64,000 nucleotides of DNA from Brachionus koreanus (taxonomy: Eukaryota > Rotifera > Eurotatoria > Ploima > Brachionidae): the NCBI GenBank assembly GCA_016987375.1, contig PJRA01000412.1, positions 2,759,855 through 2,823,854 on the forward strand. The letters are read 5' to 3'. The position numbers and the translations under genes are program-made. Numbering within the stretch: the first letter of the stretch is position 1; each line of letters starts with the position of its first letter. Below the pieces are notes generated by a model. That model searched no databases. It was not told the DNA's origin and saw nothing but the letters and a program-made list of their open reading frames with translations. Shown piece by piece: positions 26,601 through 38,565 of this stretch.

Positions 26601-29600
26601 ATTTTTAAATCAATAGCAATATTTTATTTGCGAGCCATTTATATGCATTGTTGCTATTTTAAAAATATTTTTTTTTAATTAAGGATTTTTTTTTCTCAAG
26701 AGTGTATATTACTAATAAAAAGAATAAATTTTTGAATCGATTTTGAACTTAAAAAGATTTAAATTAATAATTTTTTTTTAAACAAAAATTAACTATAAAA
26801 TTTTAATTCAATTTTATAGCGAAGCTCTACTTGAAAAAAAATTGCATTCAAATTTAGACTAAAAGATTTAAATATTTGTGCTTTAAAAATTCTAGCTGCC
26901 AAATAGATAATATTTGTATATTTATTATTCCATTGTTTAAATAAATTTGCTTGATTGTAAAAAAAAAATTTTTTGTTGTCAATTTCACAATATCGGTGCT
27001 TACTAGTAATTAGATATAGGAAAAAAATTAATTTGTATCTTGGGTAAAACTAATTGAAATAAACAAAAGCCTATAAAGTAGTAATGGTCGAGCTCTTATT
27101 TCAAATTCAAATTTTGAAATAAATAGCTTTTTTGCTTCAAGTATCATTTAATATTTCAATTTAATTAACTATAGTTTAATTCAATTATTTTTTTATTTAT
27201 TAAACATTGAATTGTTTTCTATTTTTCTAGTTTTATTTTAAAGGTTAAATGTGAACAAATAATTGTATTTATTTTTGATTTTTATTTTTAATTAATTATT
27301 TGAAAAAGTCACAGCTTTAAAAATACTAGTCAAAAATTTACATTGAATGTTTAACTTGTGTTAAAACCATCACAAGTATCTTTAACACGTTTAATAACAT
27401 TATTTGACCAAATTTTGTCCGTGTGAGTTAGTATTCTCATACGAATAAGATTTTTTGAATAATTTTTTTTTTGTTTAAATTTTATTAATTAAATATTTTT
27501 TTTAAAAGAAAATCCAATTCTATTTTTAAAAAATTTTCTTAATAGAACTGTTTATATGATTTTATTGCGCTGAAATTTGCAAAAATTTTGGGAAAAATTT
27601 ATTTATTTGATTAAGTAGGAGATTAATTTGAACCAATGGATTTGGCTTTGCTTTTTTTACATGTATCTCACCATGAAATGTATTAAATAAGTCAAGAAAA
27701 GTAAAAAGATAAATAAAATTGTGTTGAAGTAAAAATTTCTTCAAATACCTCAGTTTTCATATCATTATTATGAATTTAAAGTTATTTTCAAAATAAAAGC
27801 TTAGATTTGTTTTATGTTTGCATTCAAATTTATTAAGATCAAACGATTATACCTAAGATTTATCTAGAATGAAAAGTTATCTGATTTGAATGCAAGCATA
27901 CTGCTTTTATTAAATGTTATATAACTATTGATACATTTAATCTGTTCGAGCTGTTTATTTTATAAGCTAAGCGAAAAGCTCGTTTTATTAGGTATTTACA
28001 TTTATGATTACTTTGAAGTGTACCATGAGGGCTAATTCGATACTTAATACAAATAATCGAACATTTGAGAGCATTACATTTCATTATATCTTTGAAGATT
28101 AGCTAAAAACTAGTACTAAATTTTTTTGGCTAATAAAAATAGTTTGATGTATTTAGCTCTTTTCTCCATTTATGATCTAATTTGAGATTTTATATTTATT
28201 TTTTTTAACAATATTCAGTTAGCTTTGCTAATCAAAATTAAAAAAAAAACAGTGCCTAAGATCAAATAAATAATGATGTGAATTTTATTTTTTTGAAATA
28301 GAAATTCGCTTAAAAAAATAAACAATTTAAATTAATATTTCGTTATCTATTAAGGTAAAAAAATCAGGAGTTCGTTGATTATTATTTAAACAAAAGATTT
28401 TTTATTGATTGAAATTCTGTTATCATTTCTAGCTTTGAGTTAATTTTTTGGATCATAGGCGATAAGCATAAGGACCTGCATTTGATAAGACTACTATGTA
28501 GCTTTTTGCTCTATAAAACTCTAGATAGCTTGGCTATCATTGATAGATTCGATGTTCTGTTTTAGATAAATTATTTTCTATCTATCAAATTTAAATTATT
28601 AGAAATCAGCTAGATCAGATCATAAAGGCTCATAAAGCATTTTTAAACTTTAATTATAGGTATTGAATAACTATCTTGGCTTTGTTCTATTATTAATGAT
28701 TACGTTTGAATTTCAATTACATAATCTCAAGATAATATTCTTTTAGTTGAAAACAAAATGAATTTTTCTTCGGCAAATATGATGCTCTATCAATTTTAGA
28801 CAGATGGAAAAATTTTTAATATATTTTTTTAATGGGCTATTTAGTGCCAAAAATTCTATGTGATCTTTTATTGATACAACTCTTTTTTTTTTAGAACAAA
28901 TTTCTTATGCTCAACTTAATCTCAAAATTATCTGTCACTAATTTCGACATACAAATATTTAGGTACATTGAATTTTTCAAACTGTGCTTTATTCAAACAA
29001 AAATTAAGGCTTTTTATGATTTATTTTTTCGCTTAAATATAATAATAGATACGAGAATATTTTTTCTGTTCAAAATCTTCACTCATAAACAAATAGTTAT
29101 AATAATAGCTAAGCAAAGCGACTATTTTAAGTCGGATTTTTGTTTAGAATAGGACAATAAAATAATAGAAAAAAATAAATAATCTGACCGAAATCGTATT
29201 GAATTTATACAAAAATATTTACTCTAAAAAAAAAATACTATGAATAAAATTATAAAAAAATAAATATCCATTAGAGTAGCTAGCTGAAACTATTTGAATT
29301 AGAATGCCTGGCGGAAAGTAAAGATTTTTATCCTTGAGAAAAAAGTCAGCTTTAAATAAGAATTAAATTGATATTTTTAAATTTTCATTTTTGTTCTTAA
29401 AAAAGAAACGGATTTTAGATTTATTAAACAAAGAATATTAAAAATTTAAAATAGAAGAAACTCATCGAATGAATATAGCCAAGATAGATCTAAAAAATAA
29501 CTAGAGATCAAGATCAATGAGTCTGATTATAAACTTATAGGGCTTCTTAAGCATTCGACTATTACTCAGAGCAATTCGAGTATTTCTTAAAGACTAAATA

Positions 29601-32600
29601 GTTTTAGTTGAAGCCTTAGACTAGTTATTTAATCTTAAAGCTAATTTTTTTTAATCCAGCATCGGCAACTATTTGATTCAGAGCAAAATATGATAATTAA
29701 ATCTAACTTCTTTTTTCTAGAACAATATTTTCCACTTTTTTTTTTAACTCTTTTTGACTTAAATATTAGATAAATAGAAAATGATAATACGGAATTATTT
29801 GGAAAGCTTGAATTACATAGAACAATAACAAAAAAAGCAAAAATGGGTGCAAGGTAATAATAAGATAAACAAAATTAGCCTTTGTCAAAGATCATTTAGA
29901 TTAATTCAATAAATGATTTGACAAATATTCAAATGGCACTAGGTTTGAATTAAGCTTGATAGCTTATTGATTTTTGTTAAATAAATTTGAAATACCAAGC
30001 TAAGTCAAATCAATTTAATCCAAATTAAACTATTGTCTTAGACATAGTCGGACGATATTATCAATAAATGCGAAGATTTAAGTAAATATTCAATTTTTAT
30101 CTTTTAAAGGCTATGCACAAGCAATAAACAATTTCACAAGTCTATGGATGACTTGAATTATGAGGCGACTGCCGCCGCCGAATCGGCTACTAACAAAAAA
30201 AAGTCGTCAAAAAACCACTTAAGTGATAAAACAAATGAAAAACTTGTTCAAAAAAATAAGACCAGTGAAATTAAAGACAATAGTTTGTCAATGTTTAAGC
30301 ATACTGAACCAGTGAAGCAATTAGGCTCGTCTCGTAACTCATTATCTGCCAAAAATGAAGAAATTCAACCCAAAAAGCAGACTGATACAGTTAAGACTGA
30401 CACTACTACGGCAAATATTGGTCCAGTTCGTAAGCCATTGCCTAGTTATTCAGAAGTGATACAAGCTAAATACAGTGATATGAATAACAAAAACCGAAAC
30501 TCGATTATTTTTAACTATCAACAATATTCAAATCAATTAGTGAATAATCAGCCAAATGGTCAATCGATTAATTTTGCTAAAAATCAGCATGTAACTCAAC
30601 AGCAGCCAATTCTTCAGGCTCAACACCAGAATACACAAATAAGGCAGCTCAATCAGCCTGTTCTCAATTCAAATCAAGCAATAAATCAAGCTATTTTTCA
30701 ACAGTCGAGAAGTAAAAGTCTTGATCCTAATTTGAGTATAGACTTTTTAGAGAATAAAATAATTGAAAATCAAAGTAAGTAATAAATGAATAAATTTTGT
30801 CTTATATTTAATATAAAATATTTACTTATATTTAACAAAAGTCGGGGACAAATAAGTTCTTTCTTTTTTTTTTAGATGTCTGATTAATTTCAAATATTTT
30901 AATTGTATTTATTTGATTTTGAAAATTAGAATTTTTTGCCAAAAATATTAAGATTCGATTAAATGTCTTAATGTAAAAGGAGACATTTATTTTACCGTTT
31001 TATTAGCTTCGGATAAACTTAAATGTTTTATTGATCTACCCAAAAAATTTTTTTTTTCTTTTTTAAATCAAATTAAAACAAGCTTTTAAAATTATTTTTT
31101 ATTTTTTTCTAAATTTTTTGATTACTCCACAACCATGGCTTTTTGTTTCAAGATATTCTAAAATGAAGCTTCAAAAGTTAATCAAAATTTTCTTTTATGC
31201 TTGAACATTTAGAAAAAAAATAACATTTATGGTAACATAAAAAAATAACACAAGGTAAAGTTTTATTTAGTTATTTAATTTAAGAATAAAAAAACAGAAA
31301 AAAAAAAATTTTCATAAAATTACTTTTCATTTTATTTCAATTATTAGAATTTTACAAAATAAAATAAACAGGAAATTAAAATTTAGATGAATATGTCAAT
31401 TTTTTCTTCAAGTATTAAAATTTTAGACCTAATTGTAAAGTGATATTTTGCACTTGACCTTGAAATACTGTCGCCGAATTTAATCCATTTTTTTTACATA
31501 TTTATATTTATTTTTAAATTGTTTAATCATCTTCTATAAATATGATCTTAAAAATAGCTCAGTTAACTTCAAAATTCTTATTTTATTCGAATTCTTGGCT
31601 TCTAAAAAAATTTTTAAATTTAAGGTGAAATATTGTGTTGTAATCTTTTTTAATATCAACTTTTATTCTAAGAAAGGATCAATAATATTAAGACTTATAA
31701 TTATTTATATCTATTAATTTATTAATTCTGCGCTAGTGCAGATAACCGACCACTAGCACTGTATTTGTTTTTTTTTAAACATAATACATAAATTTCAAAA
31801 AAAATTTAATAAAAAGATGTTTAATTAAAAAAGAATCTTATTTTTATAACGTTACTTTTTCATTATCAAAGAAAATTTCATTAATAAAATTGCTGATTCA
31901 TTTAATAGTTTCTTTGTTCAACTAACCGATTGAGGAAGTTAGCCTTTATGTTTTCTATAAAAATTTTAGTAAATATGATAGTTTTTGACAGAAATAAGCA
32001 TGTTGTCTTACATCTCTTTGGTATAATAATCTAATATTCCTTTAACTATATTGCACTCTGTTACTTTTAAATCTTTTCGCAAGTCTGGCTTGATGTTCAT
32101 ATTTTCGATTCCGTAAGTTATAAATGGTCTAACATAGGAATTGTATAAATGAGACTTGGTATAATGATGTATCTCGTTAGTTACAATACCAACTGTCTTA
32201 AACTTAGATACTGCATTATAGGCGTTTCCTGTGTTTAAGTGTTTTTTGTCTTTCAAATAAAATTAAAAATTTTTGTTAAAAATTGAACTTAACTCGTTTA
32301 GAATAATCATTGTAAAAAAAAAAGATATTAACAAATATATCAAAAATTTTTTAAAACATATAGGTAAATGGATTAGAGTTAGATTAAAAATTTCAAGTTA
32401 ATATGAAAATTGCTATTTACAACTTTCGCTTCAGTTCAATTTGATTGTATGTATCAATCCAAATTAAGTCGAATAGAAATAATTATTTTTTCATTTAAAT
32501 GATGAATATATATATTAATGAATTATAATCCAGTTGTTGATTAGCAAAAAAATTAAATCAAAATTTTTTTAGCTTTGTTTAATATGAAATTTATAGTCAA

Positions 32601-35600
32601 AAGAAAGATATGAAATCGATTTTTCTTTGACCGATCCATTAAATTCTTAAAACCTAATTAAATGAGCCATAATTCTGGGATGCTGAAATTAATTGTTTTT
32701 TTTTTTTTTTTTATTCTAGTTTCCTTAATAAGTTTACACGAATCAATATAAAGGATTTAGAATTCAATTTATCAATAGAATTGTAGTCTAATGAATATTT
32801 ATGAATTTCCTACAAATTCTCTAATTTTTCTTTGTGATTTTTATTTTAAATATGAAAAAAAAATTGGTTGAACAGAATCCCTACATTTAAAATTAATTCT
32901 GTTTGCTTTGAGTTTGTTTTTGTAGTAATTTTTCCATAGTTTTGCTTTAAAGGCCTTTTAAAATTCACTAACCAAAGCATATCATATCGAAGTGAAATCA
33001 AAAGAGTAACTAATTTAATTTATTAAAGTTAATTTTTTTAATAGATATTCCAGATTTTTCTTAATTAGTTTAAAACATCTTTTTATTTACCTTATTTATT
33101 TAAACATATTTTTTTTGAATAAACTTTATTTTCAATTAGCTTATTGCATAATATTAAAGCTAAAATTTTATTTTAAATGTTAGGAAAAGAGAGAATTTTT
33201 CTCTTTTTTTTTAAGTTAATATAGTTAAATTGATAAACAAATCTTAGCCATTGTTTTATTTAACTAAATTCTTTTTTGCTTGATAGAATTTTCAAAAAAA
33301 TCTAAACAAATATTTACAAATATATTTTAGCTATGACAGTTTGTTTTATGTGCTTTTTAAAATTAGAGTATTCATATGTTACTTTTGTTTTTGAAATTAA
33401 TTAAAACGAGTCTAGAATTAATGTAACCTAAAGAGAAATTCTACTTGAATAAATAGTCAAACATCAAGCAGCAGGAATAAAAGTTCTTTTGAGCACGTGG
33501 TAGGTCTTGACTTTAGAAAACTCAATATGTCATCATATTTTGAAATTTCATTTTAGTCTCTAACTAATAATTATTTAGCTGAATAATTAAAATTTAATAT
33601 TTAAAAAATGGTAAAATAAGATATTAAAAAGAATAGGAATTAGGACTTCCTATTAGATAGAGAATTAAGGTTTAATCTTTGCATTTAGTTTTATAGGCTT
33701 TGAAAAAAACATCTGAACCTTTAGTTTTTGGGTTTAGTGTAATCACAACTTAATCATTAACCCAATTAAATTAAAAAAAAAAATTGTAATTTTTGAGACA
33801 AAGCGCACTTAAAAGCCTACTATTTTTTGCGATAAAATTTAAATAGATTACTATTTTTGGTAAAAAGGCCGGTTTGAATTTTTGTTAGGGTTTTTTGGAA
33901 CCACCAATTCGCTTCACATGTAATGAAGTATTTTATTTTTTCTAATTCTTAAATATAAAATCTTATGATTCATTTGATTTAAGAAAATATTTTAAACATT
34001 TCTATTTTCATGTTATATTAAAAAGCAATTGTCGCCGAGTTTATTGTTTATTAAGCAACCAGGTTTATAGGTGGAATTCAAATTTGGAAATTATATGCAT
34101 AGCTTTCTTTTCTAAATTATTCCACTATTATATGTCCCTGATTTTTTTTTGAATTTTTTTTTATAAAACAGGTTTTGATTGAAAATATCAAATGATTTTT
34201 ATGTTTATTAACTTTTAAACAAAAGATTTAAATGACGATCGTTTAACAATGCCTTATCAGAGCGCTGCAATCCAAGAGAGACTTAGACAATTTGAAAAGA
34301 ATGCAAATACTGGCGAGAAGAAGATGACTCCTTTGCATCAAGAAACTAGGGTATATAAATAAAAGTTACCTTTTCTAATATAGCACGATTGACCTGTTTA
34401 TGATTATAGCAGGAGAGCATTCGAAAACGAAGTCCATTCGCATCTCAGAACAAAGAGAACTCACCACTTGCAAATTTTAATCAACTTGGATTTCAAAATC
34501 AACGGCACACCGTCTATCAGCCAGTTAATTTGGCAACTAATAGAAAAGACACAGAGCTCATGTTTCCAGTTAGAAGTAATTTAAGCACAACTAAATCGGT
34601 TTCGAACATCAATTTGGTTAAAGTACCTAGCATGCCAAATTGTAAGCCTTTGTTCAATGTTAATTTGACTTCGGCTACAGCAGCAGCTTCTGAGGCAGTT
34701 AAACAGCAAAACGATTTCACACGAAATTTTCAGTCTTATGTAGAAAAGCCTCAAGCTTCAAGTGAAAATTTGAAATCAATGGTTAATGTAAAACAAGCGC
34801 TGGATTTGAACAATAATTTGATTAGAAAAGATTCAAATTTTGAGCAAAAAAATCAAGAAAGAGCTAAGTCTGGTTCACCGCTGGTGTCTGATTCTTCCAA
34901 GCCGCCTTCAAGACGTAATTCACCACATAAATCTTTGGCAAAAGTGCCCATTTCATTAGCACCACCGACTTCTGAAGACGTTGAAATGATTTCGACTGCT
35001 TCCTCATCATCGTCTAATAAAGAAAATAATTCGGATAATTTGAATGAAACAAACAATGAGCCTAGTAAATTGAGTATAAGTGAAAAATTAAAATTATTCT
35101 CTGGCTCAAATAATTTTCCTAATTCTGTTCCTCTGGGTGCTAATCTAACCAAAAAACCTAACAGTGTTCACAATTCAACAAAAATTAATTTTAAATCTCA
35201 GGTAAATTTTATCTTAATAAATTTTAAATTAAAAAAATAATTTTTTTAAACTTAATTTTGAAATAAGTACTGTTCAATTTTCTATTTTCTAAAAAATTAT
35301 TTATAATTGATTTTATTATACAAATGATGTGATATTTTTAAATTTTGTAAGTATTTATAAATCATCTAAAATTGTAGCCTAAAGTGGATGCACATACCAG
35401 ACACTTCCTAATTAATTCTTGATTTAAATTTTTAGACGATTTAGAAATAAATTACATACTTAAAGAGGAAATTTCAAATTGAGATCACTTTGTATCTAGG
35501 CCAGAAATAATATTTTGTCGAACTTTTGATTTGTTTTGTGATCTTGTCAATTAAATGGATAAGCTTTTCGGACAATTAATCCTAATTTATTTAAAGAGTA

Positions 35601-38553
35601 TTTAATATTTAAAACATTTGGATCAAATCACTCTATGGCTTTTCATTAGACATTTAGAGACTCATTTGGTTTGACTTTAAAATTATTTTCTAAGTCATAA
35701 TTTTTTAAAAAAAATTTCAGTTTAAACAAAGGAAAATTTTAACCAAATATCATTTTTCGAATGTGATCAAAACTTTTTAAATGCGCAATTAAATTTCATC
35801 GCATTATTTAAATTTCAATACGTTGTTTTTAAATTTTTGAAAAAGGATTGTAATTTATAAAATTTAATTGCACATTTAAAATTTTTTGATCATATATGAA
35901 AAATGAAATTTGATCTAAAATTCCTCTTTGTTTTAACTAGTGAAAAAAACGTTTTTTAATGAATCTTAGAATTTTTATTTGAAATAATTTCAACACTTCT
36001 TTATTAATTTCTTTTACATGAAAGAAAAAAAATATAAAAAAAAAAACAAAAAATTCAAATAATCAACAATAGATTTTTTGTTATAAATAAATAAATAAAA
36101 CATTTTAAATAAACAATATTATTTGAAAATTACAATAAAGAATTGATTTTACAGGACGTTTTAGGCAATTTTATGTAAAAAAGTGAAAATTCACGTGGAA
36201 ATTAATATCAATACTGTATTAAAATATTTTATTTCATTTTTAAACTTATTATTTTTTGAATAAAATAAGAGTTTTTCAAAATTTAAAAAAAAGGCCAAAA
36301 AAACTTGTCAGATCTTCTAGTGTTAAAATATGCCTTTATCTAAATTAGTCAATAGGAAATATTCAAAAATATAACATTTTAATTATTTATCAATCATAAT
36401 TCTATGGTGGAAAAAATCTTTAACCTTGTATTCTATTTAAGAGAATAAAAAATCAAATATCCAAAAAAAATTTTCATCAATACTTAAAATTTGTCTTATA
36501 AACTACACTCTTTTTTTTTTATTTTTTTTTTTTTATTATTTTTCTTATTTTTAAAAATTTTTTTTTGTTTTTTATTACATCGCCTTCTAGGCGTTAACTG
36601 AAATGAATAAATAAATAAATAAATTCATGATTTTTAATATTTTGATTTAAAAAATCATGATGATTTTATTGACAAAATAGATAATTTTTGATCATTTTAT
36701 AGAATAATGAAACTGAATGCAAAAATCAAAAATCCAATTTAACGTCAACAAAATCATTTAATTATATTGAAAAAGTATCAGTTTTAAAAGAAAATATCAA
36801 CAAAAACAACAATAGTGATGAAAGTAGTCAAACGAGTAAACCAACCGAAAGTTTGGCCTCAATTAAGAAGAAATTTGAAGGAAATCCAGCCCAAGAAAGT
36901 GAGTTAGCATGTCAGCTTTTACTTTAAAAATACATAATTTATCTTGTTAACAGCTGATGAGTTTGAGGATTTTTTCAAATCAAAGCCCGTATCTAGACGA
37001 GGTTTTCGATTTAAATCCTTGAAATTTGAACCAAATTTATCTTTAAAAAACAAACCAGCACCAAATAGTTATCCTAAACCAAGCTTAATTGAGCCATCAT
37101 CTAGAAAAATAAAAACAACTTGTGATATATCTAACTTTAAAAGTGTCGAAAATTTTCAACAAAATATTAAAAGAAGCTACTTTATTTCCAGTAAGAAATT
37201 TAGGTCCTGCTTGTGTTTTAGTTATTGTAGCCTTTACTCTTTATATCAAGAGCTTTTCATATTAATGCTTCAAAATTAACTTATAGATAAACTAGTATCT
37301 TAGTAATCTGTTAAATTATTATTTATAGCTTTTGAGTAAATTTAATTTTTTTTGTTTCAAAGAAAATATCGTGGAGAGTTCTTGCAACAGAATGGAAGAT
37401 AACACTGACAATCAGAGTTCAGATAGTCCAAGTTCAAGTAAGGAGCCAAAGTTGAGTTTTTACAAATCAAAAAAGGATTTGTCCAGTAATGATGAAAAGG
37501 TTTCCGAGGCCAAAAATTCACACGAGTCTAGTCCATTAAATTTTGGAATGACAATTCAGGAGAGAATGGCTGCGTTAAGAAAAAATGGCGAGGAAGATTG
37601 GAGAAAACGAAGTGCTAGCACTAGCAATGAAGAAAAACAAATAACTGGCTCAAATTTAGTAAAGCAACAAAAAGAACAGCTTAAACAACAGTTGAATCAA
37701 ATAAATATTGCTACAAGATCAAATAGTAACATAAAACGAAATGTTCTAGAGCCATTTTTGAATGAAATTAAAGCAAATCAAAAGCACGAAAATGTATCCG
37801 ATGATAACGAAGGATTAGATATAAAAAAAAATAAAATGTCCCAGTCCAACGAATCGTTAGATGTAATTCTAAGCCATAATCAGAATATTTTAGAAAAATC
37901 ACCCATAAAAATTCAAGGTAAATATTTTTATGTTATTTTTTTAAATTTTTAATCTTGATAAGTAAAACATAAAAAACGGGAAAAGTGTATGGTAATTTAA
38001 TATTTAAATTATTAATTAATTTTTGCAAATAGAAAAACGTCCAAGCCCGATCAAACAATCGAAACTTAGTCGAATTCAATCAGCAGGCTCAGATACAGAC
38101 TCAATGTTGACTAGAAATCATATGGCTATATCTAAAAGCAATGTGAATAAGTTTAAGCCAGAAAAAGTTGAGCTATTTTCGACTGATTCTGAGATGGACT
38201 CGTTTTTCAAGGATGATATTCTAAATAAGAATTTGCTTAGTTCGAATAGTAGTGGAAGTAAAACAGATGATAACACAATGAACGAAGAATTTGATGAAGA
38301 GGAATTCGATCAAATTGTGTCTGACGCTAAACGACTAACCCAAGAATCTCGAGCTCGACCGCATAGAAAAACAAAATCAAAGGGAAATCATTTGAAAAAT
38401 TTACAAAATCGCACCGATATTAAAAATGAATATGAACAAAGACATGTTCCTATTGTGGATGACGAGCTAACAGAAGAGCAGCAAAGGCAAATCCAAGAAC
38501 AAAACGCTTTGGTTAACGAAATAACCAGAATGAATCGGTTTAATAAATATTAA
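20663..38553 (+). CDS. SVIL: Supervillin N-terminal-half protein lacking gelsolin and headpiece domains (9 exons, about 1844 aa)
   Basis: Exons: 20663-21989, 25382-26498, 30110-30774, 34226-34350, 34410-35201, 36703-36898, 36954-37190, 37363-37917, 38033-38553; the sum, 5535 nt, is divisible by 3 and all junction phases agree. Supervillin links actin and myosin II to membranes. The protein is Ser/Asn/Lys-rich and mostly disordered, with short islands in the same order as vertebrate supervillin: KRTKSILKSP (about 473), AIQERLRQFEK (about 1048), LSISEKLKLF (about 1315), MTIQERMAALRKNGEEDW (about 1547), and near the end DQIVSDAKRL and LKNLQNRTDIKNEYEQRHV. In vertebrates the last island directly precedes the gelsolin-like repeats. 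Here a TAA comes about 40 residues later and a poly(A) signal follows. The start is uncertain: the frame is open back to 20570, so an upstream exon may splice in near 20581. Confidence 0.82.
22165..22653. mobile_element. Foldback element, near-perfect palindrome of about 220-bp arms
   Basis: The left arm 22165-22388 and right arm 22437-22653 are reverse complements with only a few mismatches and a small GA/CT-repeat length difference, around a spacer of about 48 nt. Both arms include ACCAAGCCCATAG at the outside, a (GA)n tract, TTGGCAATGTGAATTTTC and a GTGAAACAA block. No ORF is present. The high arm identity means recent origin or ongoing gene conversion. It lies in a transcribed intron. Confidence 0.88.
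22665..22843. mobile_element. 179-bp MITE with 28-bp perfect terminal inverted repeats
   Basis: ACCGCCAAAAGTTGATGTTG at 22665 continues to 22692 and is repeated as its exact complement at 22816-22843. The interior is A/T-rich and non-coding. It abuts the larger hairpin element, only 11 nt away. No clear target-site duplication. Confidence 0.75.
26499..30109. other. Supervillin intron 2 (3.6 kb)
   Basis: A/T-rich, no coding frame, RNA gene or repeat recognised. Small ORFs at 27562 (-) and 28907 (+) have the Phe/Lys/Ile/Asn composition of random A/T-rich DNA. Confidence 0.5.
30775..34225. other. Supervillin intron 3 (3.5 kb)
   Basis: A/T-rich. The only recognised content is the LINE fragment at 31990-32260 on the opposite strand. 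Confidence 0.55.
31990..32260 (-). mobile_element. LINE reverse-transcriptase C-terminal fragment
   Basis: An uninterrupted minus-strand frame of about 80 codons reads HLNTGNAYNAVSKFKTVG, then TKSHLYNSYVRPFITYGIEN and LKVTECNIVKGIL. This is the conserved post-RT thumb/C-terminal region of many LINEs ('LY.SYVRP...YG.EN......L...E..IVK.IL'). Nothing upstream or downstream continues it, so it is a truncated insertion inside the supervillin intron. Confidence 0.65.
35715..35945. mobile_element. 231-bp MITE-like inverted repeat
   Basis: The arms at about 35715-35800 and 35859-35945 are diverged reverse complements. Shared blocks include TTTAAATG(C/T)GCAATTAAATTT, TGATCAAAA, ATTTTTC, and AACAAAG with GGAA near the ends. 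No ORF. Confidence 0.55.
36500..36626 (+). repeat. Probable retroposon 3' tail
   Basis: A T-rich run leads to a small hairpin (CGCCTTCTAGGCG), then a short unique stretch and a (AAAT)n tail, GAATAAATAAATAAATAAA. A hairpin followed by a simple-repeat tail is typical for LINE or SINE 3' ends. No matching coding region is nearby. Confidence 0.4.
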
Positions 38554-38559
38554 AAATAT

Positions 38560-38565
38560 AATAAA
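38560..38565 (+). promoter_or_regulatory. Poly(A) signal just after the short supervillin stop
   Basis: AATAAA begins 7 nt after the TAA at 38551-38553, consistent with a genuine mRNA 3' end at this place. Confidence 0.5.

Larger units (their letters stand above)
35202..36702. other. Supervillin intron 5 (1.5 kb)
   Basis: Holds the inverted-repeat element 35715-35945 and a probable retroposon tail at 36500-36626; otherwise A/T-rich. Confidence 0.6.
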
